A DNA stretch of 64,000 nt from Sisyra terminalis (Eukaryota; Arthropoda; Insecta; Neuroptera; Sisyridae). Under the pieces are notes generated by a model, which made no database searches, was not told the origin of the DNA, and saw nothing but the letters and a program-made list of their open reading frames with translations. The position numbers and the translations under genes are program-made. Shown here piece by piece: positions 1 through 10,900 of this stretch (within the stretch, counting starts at the first letter, position 1; each line of letters starts with the position of its first letter). The stretch lies in contig OY292278.1 of the NCBI GenBank assembly GCA_958496175.1, positions 10,416,001 through 10,480,000 of the forward strand. The letters run 5' to 3'.

Positions 1-898
1 TCGTTGGAATCTAGCAGTAGCTCTGACTCGTATCACCGGCGCCAAAAGCGAAAATCATCCAAACATAAAGGAAAGTTGAGGTTAGTGAAAAACAACGGCT
101 GAAGGAGTAGAAAATTGTATTACTTTTTGGTTTAGGAAACGTTCAAGATCTCGCGAGCGATACCATAGACGGTCCAGGTCGCCTTCGTCAAATCGGTCCC
201 GAAGACGTTCCACGTCTCGAACTAGAGATCACAAGGATCGGCACTCAAGGGACCATCGTTCCAGGTCGCGTGATCGTCGCCGCTCCAGGTCCAGTGAGAG
301 GTTTCGTCGGGCTCGCAAGTCCCAATCGCCTAAATCGTCGAATAACCCCCGATTCGTTGATTTAACATCCGACACTGAAGACTCGACGAGGCAAAAACTC
401 ACCAATGCAGACCCTGAAATTGAAGCGAAACTAGGCAAGCACTATAGCGCGACCAGCACTGACTTTCGACCAATGTCCGATGAAGACGACAACGATTCAA
501 CGTTAAACGACGCATCAAAGTTTCTTCAATTTTCGGCAGCACCGAAAAAAGTCCCCGACAATATCGTTATTGATTTGAAATCCCAAACGATTTTGGTCCC
601 AAAAGTTGAAATCCAAGAAGAAAAACTTACAGTTTTCCACCCTAAAGTAACTCTACCTACAAAATAGGAGGCAGAGTTAGAAACTTTTCACCCTGACAAA
701 CCTTTGTAATATCTTGAGATGTAATTCAAATGGGTGGAAAATTTCTCTCTGCTTCCCAAATGACTACGTAATATTTTTCATTTCAATTTTCTTTTTTATT
801 TTTAGTTAATGCCAAACGAGGCATCGAGAATCGACAAGTGGGTGAAAGATTTGTATCAATTTCGACAAAAGACTCTCAAAGGCGAATTTAAACTATAG
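1..898 (+). CDS. Arginine/serine-rich (RS-domain) protein, C-terminal part, 5' end outside window
   Basis: The open frame enters from the left edge. Exons read as 1-80, 136-646 and 806-898, with GT-AG junctions and phases that agree. The first part (encoded up to about position 340) is a dense run of RS, RD and RR dipeptides (for example RKRSRSRERYHRRSRS), typical of nuclear splicing-associated proteins. An acidic, unstructured stretch follows (FVDLTSDTEDS, then SDEDDNDS). The last exon adds a short conserved-looking tail with the core RIDKWVKDLYQFRQ and stops at 896-898. If the second intron (647-805) is retained, the protein instead ends at a stop at 665-667. I do not recognise the exact family; a role in pre-mRNA processing is inferred from composition only. 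The next gene starts 6 bases after the stop, in the same frame. Confidence 0.7.
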
Positions 899-904
899 TT
901 AAAC

Positions 905-2534
905 ATGATGAACTTATTTTTAAAATGGAACTTTATTACATGCCTCATTTTAATCCTAAGCATTTTTGTATTTTATTTTATCAACCCATCTCTACCTAAT
1001 CTCGAACAAGAAAAATGTCCGTTTTGTTACGGCAAATCTTTGTGTGGTGCATTCGAACGCCACGAAATCAACATTTACAATGAGAATATTTCCGATAAAA
1101 TCAATCATTTCTTTTCGTCAAAAAATGTTTTCATTGCAAATTGGAACAATGAAATGGTAGTTTTAAAAAAATTAGGCCATTCGAATGAGTTGCACTCGCT
1201 TGATATGCACGTTTGTGAACATTTTTCAAAAGCATCAATTTGTAATTATAGTGAAGTTGTTGTCGAAGACAACGACTTGGAGTCGACTTTAAAAATTAAA
1301 AATCTAACCGAACTCTCAAAGCAAAAGAATCAAAAGCAAGGATTTCTTTGTGAGTCGGTGGATATTTTTCAATTCTTAAATCAAATCAAATATGACGTCA
1401 ATGAAAATCTTTGGACTGCGGTTTATATCAATCCCGAACCAATTTTTTTACAAGTAATCACTAAAAACAGATGAAAATCTCCAAGAAAATTAACTGTTAT
1501 GTCTTATAGATTTTTACTCGAGCCGATGGATGGCCAGTACCACATCTTTTGGGAGCTTGCGGAAGAGTTGTTGTCGAAAGCCATTGTGGAACAGCACTTT
1601 CAAATTATTTCCTCTCGGGTTGGTTTGATCGCGCAAATTTGGCTCTTCAGCTTCTTCAAGCCATGCTTATGTTTACCAATGGACATCCAACATATCGTGT
1701 TTACTTAACAGACTTGTCGGCCGATAATTTAGTCGTCGATCAAAACCAAAGACTCTACTTTGTGGACTTGGAAAATTTCATTTTAAAAGAGAAAAGAAGT
1801 ATGTAACAAAAGGCTTTGGAACCATTTTTTGATTTGTAGTCTTTCCAGGAACATAAATTGTATATAAAATTTGCTACATTGAACCCATCACCAAATCCAG
1901 GATTCCTATTTTTCTTAGACTCTAGTTTTCGTTTTGGAATATCCAACACGAATCCTTGTCCTATCTGATTATTGTCCAGCCAGTTTGTTTTTAACAGAAA
2001 AACAAATTTAATAAAACTTTAAATTTAATACGTTCTTCATTTGTAATTTGGGAAATTTCGCGAAATCAGAATTTTCTTTTGTTCCATCAAGTATATTCTT
2101 TTCTTCTTAAATTTCATCTATTTTTTTCCAGATGAAATAAAAACGGAGCACCACAGTAAAAATTTCGATGAATCTTCTGAAAATTTCAGTTTTTCCAGCG
2201 ATAATATCTGTAATTTTGATTTAAGTGACCACAATTACTATGCCGCTTGCCAAGTAATATGATTTAAGATATTTTCCTTTTTATTGCATTTAATCCGTAT
2301 GGTTTTTATTCTTAGATATTTTTAAATCCAAAAGCCAGTTGGCCAATGGTACCAGGAGGTTTGCTTCATTCTACGCCGGCAATGATTCGGGCAGAGTTCC
2401 CTGAGTTTTCAAAGTTAATTGCACAATGCGTTGATTTGCCAACTGAGGGAAACATTTCTCGACATAATCTTGTCGTGGAATTGATGAATCAGTTAGAACT
2501 AGCATTGTCTGATCGACATAACTACTTGCTATAG
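905..2534 (+). CDS. DIPK2: DIPK2/FAM69-like divergent protein kinase domain protein, secretory pathway
   Basis: Four exons (905-1453, 1510-1798, 2132-2253, 2316-2534) give 392 residues, near the roughly 430 of vertebrate DIPK2A. Residues 9-27 are a hydrophobic signal-anchor (ITCLILILSIFVFYFI), followed by a Cys-rich segment (CPFCYGKSLC, from residue 38), as in the FAM69 family. The kinase-like core is clear: DGWPVPHLLGACGR near residue 189, a catalytic-loop equivalent LTDLSADN with Asp251 and Asn256, and a DFG-equivalent FVDLEN with Asp269. The C-terminal half carries the family motifs DHNYYAACQ and PGGLLH. Family knowledge: ER/Golgi or secreted proteins with divergent kinase folds; DIPK2A is linked to autism and cardiomyocyte signalling. 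Several NxS/T sites precede the kinase core. The start is the first of two adjacent ATGs; using the second removes one residue. It lies 6 bases after the stop of the upstream gene. Confidence 0.9.
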
Positions 2535-2592
2535 GAAGCAGGATTAAGTATTTATGCAAAAGTAACATTTTCTGTAACTTTTATAATATTTT

Positions 2593-2598
2593 AATAAA
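2593..2598 (+). terminator. Polyadenylation signal of the DIPK2-like gene
   Basis: AATAAA lies 59 bases after the DIPK2-like stop codon in an AT-rich stretch. It is the first canonical hexamer downstream of the stop. Confidence 0.65.
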
Positions 2599-3414
2599 TG
2601 TAATTTATTATCTTTTGGTAGTTTTCCTATGCTTTTCTTTTTCTATGTACAGAATCAATGTTGATAAAGCAAAATTTGAAATAAAAATTTTGTCATCTGA
2701 AATATCAATGTTTTAACCGGGAATGTTCCATTTAAAAGTAACAGATTACCACGAAACTTATACCTGTAAAAAAGGCATTTTAAATGTAATGATTTCAAAA
2801 TGGATTTTTAAACAGGGATATCTTTTATCAAAACGAATAATAAACCAATGAAATTGAAGTTAATGGAACATAAAATCAATATTTTGAAAACTTTATTCTT
2901 ATAGGCAACCCAATGTTCAGGGCTGCACTACATTTTCTAGTTACGGATGCCTTTTTATAAAAACTTAAAGTTACATTTTCTTGGCTATTTTTTGCTTAAT
3001 AAAAATACAGAACCATGTCTCTTTTAGAGACATCAATATCTGGCAATGATGAATTTTCTTCTATGTTGTTAATTTAAGTCGAAAATAAATCGGATAATTC
3101 GAAAATTTAGCGACAAAAGCAAATGATACAATTTGAGAATTGTATATCAACAAAAAAATCGCAAATTAAATTAAAAATAAATTAGGAAATGCTGCTTTAG
3201 CGTGTTTTGATGTCGCTAAACAGGATTTGAACCGAAATTTTCATCGTATGAAATGTAATAAAGATAAAAATCATAAAAACTATCAACGAAACAGTATTTT
3301 TTTTTTTTAGAAAATATCTAAATTTAGAGATAAATTGTCTTAGATTTATGTCCCTGATATTTGGGATTTTTAAGTTTTCTTTCTTTTGGAAACAACTCAA
3401 TTAAAAATGACTTA
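2599..3414. other. Intergenic AT-rich DNA
   Basis: This is low-complexity AT-rich sequence between the DIPK2-like gene and the MITE. I see no convincing open frame, RNA gene or repeat; the short frames here have background composition and no splice logic. Confidence 0.6.
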
Positions 3415-3903
3415 GCTACAATCAGTGGCGTAGCTATCTAAGGGCTAGGCGGAGCAGTGCCCCGGAGACCTCAAGCTCAGGGGGCTCTCGAATTCTTACC
3501 AGAAATCTCGATAAAGCTAGAAAGTTAAGCTAGCTATAAAGTTAAACGAAGTCATTGATACTTTTGCGAAAACTAAAGCAAGGAAAAAATTGTAAATATA
3601 ATTGTTATTTAGTTAGTTGGTACGGCAGACCTTTATATAATAAACCATTGAATCTTCTCTATTTCGTTTTATTAGCCAAACCTACACCAAGTATTAAATG
3701 TAATTTAAGTTGTTACTGTTTAATATTTTTATTACCTGCCCTGCAGTGCACAAAAAAGAGCTTAAGTAGCTTAGCATTTTTAAAGTATTTGTATATTTCA
3801 TATTTTTATTTGATAAAACCTAATCAGTTTACATAGCAGTGGGGCCCCATTTTTTAATTTGCCCTAAGGCCATTGGTTACCTAGCTACGCCACTGGCTAC
3901 AAT
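3415..3903. mobile_element. Non-autonomous hAT-type MITE with 8-bp target duplication
   Basis: The element runs 3423-3895 (473 bases). It starts CAGTGGCGTAGCTA and ends TAGCTACGCCACTG, an exact 14-base terminal inverted repeat of the kind common in hAT elements. Both sides are flanked by the same 8 bases, GCTACAAT (3415-3422 and 3896-3903), the target-site duplication length expected for hAT transposases. The ends are GC-rich while the interior is AT-rich. The interior encodes no transposase; the one 93-residue frame inside has no recognisable domain. The intact target duplication suggests a fairly recent insertion mobilised by an element elsewhere. Confidence 0.88.
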
Positions 3904-4987
3904 GATATCCTTTCGATCATTTCTTTCCTCTTAGCAGTTCTCAAAAGTCAATTTTTTATGGTTCTAATTCAAAACCAAATTTAGGAAAATTGTATTGATT
4001 AATTGAATTAATATGTATTTTTTTATTTCTAAGTCAGTTTCAGCAGTTTATTTATAAATAGTTTTAAAGAAGACTTTAACTTCCTTTCTTTTTAATAATA
4101 AAAGTCCACAAAGAATTATAGTTACAATTGATGTAAATATTATTTTTTAAAATTTAATTTTCATTATGTATTTCTATTAAATTCTAGTTAAATAAAACCC
4201 TTCCCTGAAATGAGTCAATAATCTTAATTTAGATATTAATTACTTAATTAGGTAATATTAACTCAGGCGCAGAATAAACACCAATTATATAGGTAGATAT
4301 ATTTGTAATTTCATTGAGATAAAATTTAAAATAACTTTTCATATAAAACATAAATTGATATCAAAATAATCTTTAGTAAACTGAAAATTATATTCGTTTG
4401 TCACGTAGTTGTGAATCGTAGGCGCTACGAATACAAGAACTTTAAAGGGTTGTTCTAAATTAGTCAAAAGTTGAATTAAAATTATTAGGTCAGGAGACAC
4501 AAAAAATAATTATAAAACTGAGGCGATTAAAGTAGGGAAAAGAATAATAACGTGGTCAATTATGATAAAATCTTTTTATTGTCCAAAATGTGCTTTTTAT
4601 GATAAGAACTATCCATTGTCTCTGTACTAATTGTAAGGGGTTGATGTTATCCATTTATAATGAGTTTGGCGATGCGATGTTTTCTAATGCACATGTCTGA
4701 TTTTTGTTGGCTAAAGCCAAAGCTTGAATGAGTTTTCCGTGCCGCGTTTTCTTCACAAACAAACATTTCACCACGAGACAACCAACCCTTCGATCAACCC
4801 TTCGAGCTAATCAAACACTATAAACAGAGGTTGTTTACATTCGAAACGAAACACTAGTGGAGAATTTTTCTTTTTATTGTGTAACTTATTTAAAAATTAT
4901 TAATTAAACAAACAATTAATTAGTAAAGAATTTAGCGGTTTACTTCCGACTTAAATTTAGTGTGTGCTTTATTTTTATTAAGTTATA
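3904..4987. other. Intergenic region and presumed 5' region of the RPGR-like gene
   Basis: AT-rich DNA with a locally more GC-rich part around 4,730-4,860, where the RPGR promoter or 5' UTR would be expected. I looked for an RFX X-box, as expected for some ciliary genes, and did not see one. There is no clear TATA box at a suitable distance from the ATG at 4988. Confidence 0.45.
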
Positions 4988-7900
4988 ATGAATGATTTTG
5001 AAATTCCTGGTAAGTTAAATATTAAATGTTTTAAAAATGCATTGGAGCATACTTTGCTTCAGTTATTACCATAATTCAAAAGAAAAAATATTGGGATTTC
5101 TTGTCTGTATGTAAATATACCAATTATTAAAGTATTAAAAAAATAAGTTTGAATTTTTTTACGTACTAGAATTTGGAAATTCAAGTTTATAACACAATTT
5201 AACAGATTTTGTCCCTTAAAAAAATTCATAGGTGTAAATAACTTTTATGACATCGTAATTTTCCTTGGGAATACAATTTTTACCACTGTAAGCTCTTGGT
5301 GAAGTTAAAATTTCTAACGAAACGTTAAGCTGTGTTTAAGCAACTTGATAAGTAATTTGATAAAATGTTACTTTTCATTTTTGAGAAATATTTTCTTCAA
5401 TAAATTGAATGAAAATTGCTGTTAACAAATAATTTAAATATATTAACTTAAAGTTCTTTGGTAATTTTATATTTATGTTGTCACTAAATTAAGTAAAGAA
5501 AGCTGCAAATTGCATAATTTTTTTAACTACTTTGTGGGTAATTATCTTCTAAAAAATACAATTTTATTTGCTTTTAAAATGGATCAATGAATCTGAAGTT
5601 TAGTAACAATATAGTAAAGAAATTCATAATTAGTTAGCACCTGATTAAGGTAATGTTTCAGTCGAAACTTAAAAGTGCAATTAAAATTGCATTACTAATC
5701 AAAGAGGCAATACTTTTTCATTCCGTTACTTTTAGCAGTGGAGTTATTGTTGAATTTTTTTCTCAATTTCTTTGAGATGCTTACGTATAGTATCCCTGTT
5801 AAAAAATGACATTTAAATGTTCAAAAAACCCATTTGAAGCCATTATAAGTCGTTTGAAGTTCTTTACGGTCTTTTATAAGTAACGGTTTCAAAATACCTT
5901 TTTTTAAAAGAAATATAAATGTTTCATGACCGACCTTAGTTCCACCATAATACCTACCCAAAAAATACTTATTAAAAATTTTATGAAAAACTTAAGTTGA
6001 ACAATAATTTTCTTTGAAATCAATTTTCTTCATAATTGCCATCAGGTTAACAACAAAATCGGTTGATTAATTCTTTTACTGCTACCACCATAAAATTACA
6101 AAAAATAACATCTTATGGCTAATAGTTTGCAAAGCAAGAAATGAAGTTTTCCGAAAGAAAATTTTACTGTTCCTACTAAAGTATTTACCAAAATACTTTT
6201 AGAAGTAATTTTGGCTTAATTTTTTCGAAGGATATTCGTTTATTGCATATCATTATATCGTTTATTGCATTAAGGGGATTTATCCAAAATTATTAAAGAT
6301 TTGCGACTTAAGTATTCTTGTTATTTGCATTTAAATGACTCTCTAAATCTAATGAATCTTGAAGAGGAAGAAATAAAACCAAATAATCAAATTATGATGG
6401 AACAATAATTGAAAACCAATAAAATTGATGGCAGTTAAGTTGTGTTTTGAAAAATTATGTCACAAACGAAAACATTAATTTATCATAAATATACGTCGAA
6501 GACTTTCCTCAACTTTAACGACCTTTAAAAGTCTTACAATACATTAAAAGCTCCATTTTAACTTGACAATGTTTTCTTTTTTCGTTGTTGTCCCGTGTCG
6601 TGGAATTTACGACTGTCCAACTTTAATGTCCCTTTTGTTCCATTAACAGCCTATTATGTACATATGTAAATAAATGGGAAGTCTCATGAATAATTTTATG
6701 ATCAACATTAAAATTCAATGATATTAATGTTGTGCCGCATGAAGAATTCAAAGGACAGTGGAGACAATAAACCAAAACGTGGAGAGAAATTGATTTTCTT
6801 GACATTTTCATTTATGGAATTATGAATTACGTGTGTACTTGTAATTATATGTTGTTTTTTTCCTACTGTTCTATATATATTCGGAAAATGAAAAGTTAAA
6901 GCTTTTTACGTTTTTTTTTTAAGTTTAGTAAAAAATGACCTTAATCTAATTATGATTTTTTTTCTTGTTATACAAGTTGAACAATAAGATTTTAAGAACT
7001 GGAAATTAACCGAACAAAAGTGTGGTGGTAATTTTGATTTATTAAATAGATAATAGAGACATAATGAAGATAATCTTAGCTTTACGATTTATAATTCAAA
7101 TAACAGAAGAAGAATAAGTGTTACTAACAATAGGAATAATTGCTTATTGATTTTCAAAAGCAATGAAAAATAAATTTAGGAAAATTAATGGAAAACACAT
7201 TGTACGAACGGCAAATATCAAACATCATTAATGTCATTAATTTTAGCTCATTATATTCTCCAGTATTACCTATAGCTTTTACGGTATTTGATGCAAATCA
7301 TAAATCGCTGTCTTGTATTATTTTTTTAAATGAAAATTGCATAATATTCCTTTATTCTGTTTTTGTCTTATCTACTACTATTATAAAATATTAGAACTAA
7401 CTGGTCCCCATTTTGCAGAAAATTAAGTCGATTTGAAAATTTCATAATTACTTCAAGTTCCTGTGGAAATCGACTCATGAAATTACCCAAACTTTTCGAA
7501 ATTAAGCCTATTTTAAGTACAGAAATGCCTCTTTTAATGTTCTTCAGGCAGATACCATTATAAGGCTTCGAAATTACTCAAAATTCTTGATACTTGCATA
7601 AATTAAGTACTTTTATGTCAACTGAAAACTTTGTTTACAAATTTTCACAGGGAAAAATGAAAAATACAATTATAGAAGTCAGAAAAAGCTCAACAATTTT
7701 ATGGAGTTTGTAAAAATATATGTTTTTAAAAGTTAAACTTCAAAATCTTTAGGTAATTATCATTTAGTTGACAAAATACGACTGTTAAAGCTCTAAAAGC
7801 TACAAGAAAATTGTTTAAAAAAATTTGTAATTACTTCAAGTTCCTGTGGAAATCGACTTATGAAATAACCCATACTTTTCAAAATTAAGTCTATTTTAAG

Positions 7901-10900
7901 CACAGAAATGCCTCTTTTGATATTCTTCAGGCAGATACTATTGTAAGGCTTCGAAATCCCCCAAAATTCCTGATACTTGCCTAAATTTAGTACTTATATG
8001 TTAAGTTTAAACTTAGTTTACAAATTCCCACAGGGAAAAACGAAAAATACAATTAAAGAAGTCAGAAAAAGCTCAACAATTTTATGGAGTTTGTATAAAT
8101 ATATGTTTTTAAATGTTAAACTTCAAAACCTTTAGGTAATTATCATTTAATTGACAAAATACGACAGTTAAAGCTCTAAAAGCTCCAAGAAAATTGTTTA
8201 AAAATCTGGTTGTAAACCATAGAGCAAAAAAACTCTTATTTGAAGTCAAATTATGTGAATTTAAAATTTAATACAGTATGTTATAGTAATCACATCCTTT
8301 TAAATATCTTTGTAAAGTTATTCTAATTTTTATATTTTTCATGTTTCATTTGATTAAGTTTTATATAATGGTTCCATCATTAATATTGAATTGTGTTTTA
8401 CCCCATACTTTGACTTCTCCAGGGAAAAGTAAAAAGCATTATAATTTTTTTATATTATTTTTTTTTCCTTAAAAGCATTTAAAAATAATTATCCTTTATT
8501 ATTTTTAGCTCTGTTATGTAAAATCTTCCTACAAACATGTAAAATTATTATTTTTTTATGAGAAATTAATATAGCTACTTAAAAAATTGTGAAAATTAAT
8601 TCCAGCTTAGTCGCAAATTAAAACTATAACTCTAATCTCTTATCAAATGTAATTATATTTCTGGCACATATTAGCTTAATTTGAAGAGCTTAAAAAAAGC
8701 TCGAAAGCTGATAAGAAAATAATTTCGCTTTGAAAAGCTATGAGAACATATTATATGATAATTTGGTGGAAGGTTTTTTTTTCGCAGAAAAATGATATAT
8801 AAGTCCGTAAATGGTAAATCAATCATTGAAAATTTCGTTCGCGTGCTTTGTGAATTAATATGGCGACGTGCGTTTTATGGGAATGTTTCGATGGTGTGAT
8901 TAACGCGAGTGATAAGCTTTTTTATCATGTCGTTAATAAAGTGAAAAATTGTTGTCGGGGGCATTATGGTAATGACGTGTTAACGGAAATTATCTCAAGA
9001 AGAACACACGGTGGTTTGAGTAGTGAGTTTATATTATTGCTGCGACTTCTGCAACATGGCACATTTCTGGGTCAAAAATTGTATTTTTATTGAAAGAAAA
9101 GCTTAACAGGAACTATTGAAACTTCAATAGAAGCTTTCTTGAGAAACAATATTCGTCATTTTTCATTCTTTTCCACCCAATGCTAATGGGGAATTATATA
9201 TTAAGGGTTTTACTACTATATTCTGTAACTAAGTACCTATATTTGTAAAGTAGTTTAAGCTTTTAATATTTACAATTTTCTAAAACATTGCGAAGCAAAA
9301 TTTTGCAACATTTATCGCTTTATTCTTTACTATTGCTTTTATGTTTAAAACATTGAATAGATACTTAGTACAAAAACAGAATTATTGAAAACAAATTTGA
9401 AGCAAAAGTATTCAGAAAACGATTATTTTTTGGTGGTAATTGTGGATTCTAAAGTGACTTTTAGAAAGTTTTATTTGATTGATATTTGATTAATTCAAAC
9501 TTAAATTTTATTATTTCACCCTTTTATAGATTCCGGAGCTGTGTTCACTTTTGGGAAATGCCGCTTTGCCGAAAATAAACCAAGCCACTTTTTCATCAAA
9601 AACGACCCCATAATCGATGTGGCCTGCGGTGATGAACACACCATTGTCCTATGTCGTAAGTGTTTTCCAGCAAAGCTTTATTACTTTCTCGACATTTTCA
9701 TGAATTTTTCCGTGTACTTTTATGACTTTCGATTGGAAAACAATTTCGATTGAAACTTGAACGTAAAACATTCACATTTTACATGTAATCAAAGTCAATG
9801 CACTCAATCGTTCCAATTCCCTCCGCCTTTCCATTCCGCCCATTCACCTTTCCTGTCTCGGCTTTTCCTTAGACCATTTCCCATTTCCACCCTTCTGTTT
9901 CAATGTCCATTTGAAAGCCTTGCCTCATGTTCTATGTCATTATAATTCAACATTGTTCAACTCGCGTGCGACTTTTCGGACAAGGAATTTTACTGTCTCT
10001 TTTATAGATAAAATCGTGGAATTACGAAGCAAGTTGTAGGTATATACTTATGTGGCGATATATGTTAATTAAGTTTTTTGAATTATTTGTCATTCGTTTG
10101 GCTATTCTTGGAATTATTTCTAACTTTTTTTTTTGGGGATAGAAAGTGGACGAGTTTTCGCATTCGGGAGCAATGAATACGGACAACTTGGGCTGGGCCA
10201 TTCAAATTTGGTGACTCGACCTAGTTGTATCAAAAATTTGAAGCCTTACAAAATTAAATTGATTACTTGTGGACGATCCCATTCAATTACAGTTACAGGT
10301 AAATATTATGAAAGATCTTCACCTACTTTAACTAAGACTATCAATCTTATTTTTCCGGTTGGTACCTGAATTGATGTATTTCTTAATTCATATGACAAAT
10401 CATATATCATTACAAAAAATCTTTCATTTACAAAAATCAACCAAAAATATTTTCAGAACAGTTGTATTGTTACAGAATCATATTCCATTCATTGAAAAAA
10501 AAAATTTTCTCCCCTGTTTTCTGCCTTACAATAGGCTTAGTTTTCCGAGTTCCAGTATCGTACCTAATTTTTGCTCTAACGAAATCTTTCGAGGTCTTAC
10601 AGTTAAAAGTAGTCCATTTCTTTTGTCAACAATTCTATAACCAGAATTTTTCCGAAACGTAAATAAAGTGTATTCAAAATTCATATATTCTATTCTATTC
10701 TATATTTTTGTAGTTCTTCTACAAATTATTATTACAGATATATCGTTGCCCAAACGGGATTTTATAATTACTGTATGGTTGTTTCTCTAATTGCAGAACT
10801 AAATCACGTTTTCACCTTCGGAAATAATTCGGATGGCCAATTAGGACATGGAAATACAATCGATCGAAATATTCCTGTAAGAGTTACAGATATTTCATTG

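Larger units (their letters stand above)
5010..9529 (+). other. Large first intron of the RPGR-like gene
   Basis: This 4.5-kb AT-rich intron starts with a consensus donor (gtaagt) and ends with a pyrimidine-rich acceptor. It contains a two-copy tandem duplication at 7,434-8,205 and a TATA-associated open frame at 8,860-9,093, each listed separately. The rest (5,010-7,430, 8,206-8,790 and 9,140-9,529) shows no coding, RNA or mobile-element signal that I can support. Confidence 0.7.

Noticed and set aside
229..438. Minus-strand arginine-rich frame
   Set aside because: It is the antisense of the RS-domain coding sequence; the forward strand has consistent splice sites and the expected RS/RD pattern.
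3555..3836. 93-codon frame inside the MITE as a transposase remnant
   Set aside because: Composition is translated AT-rich DNA with no hAT dimerisation or catalytic motif.
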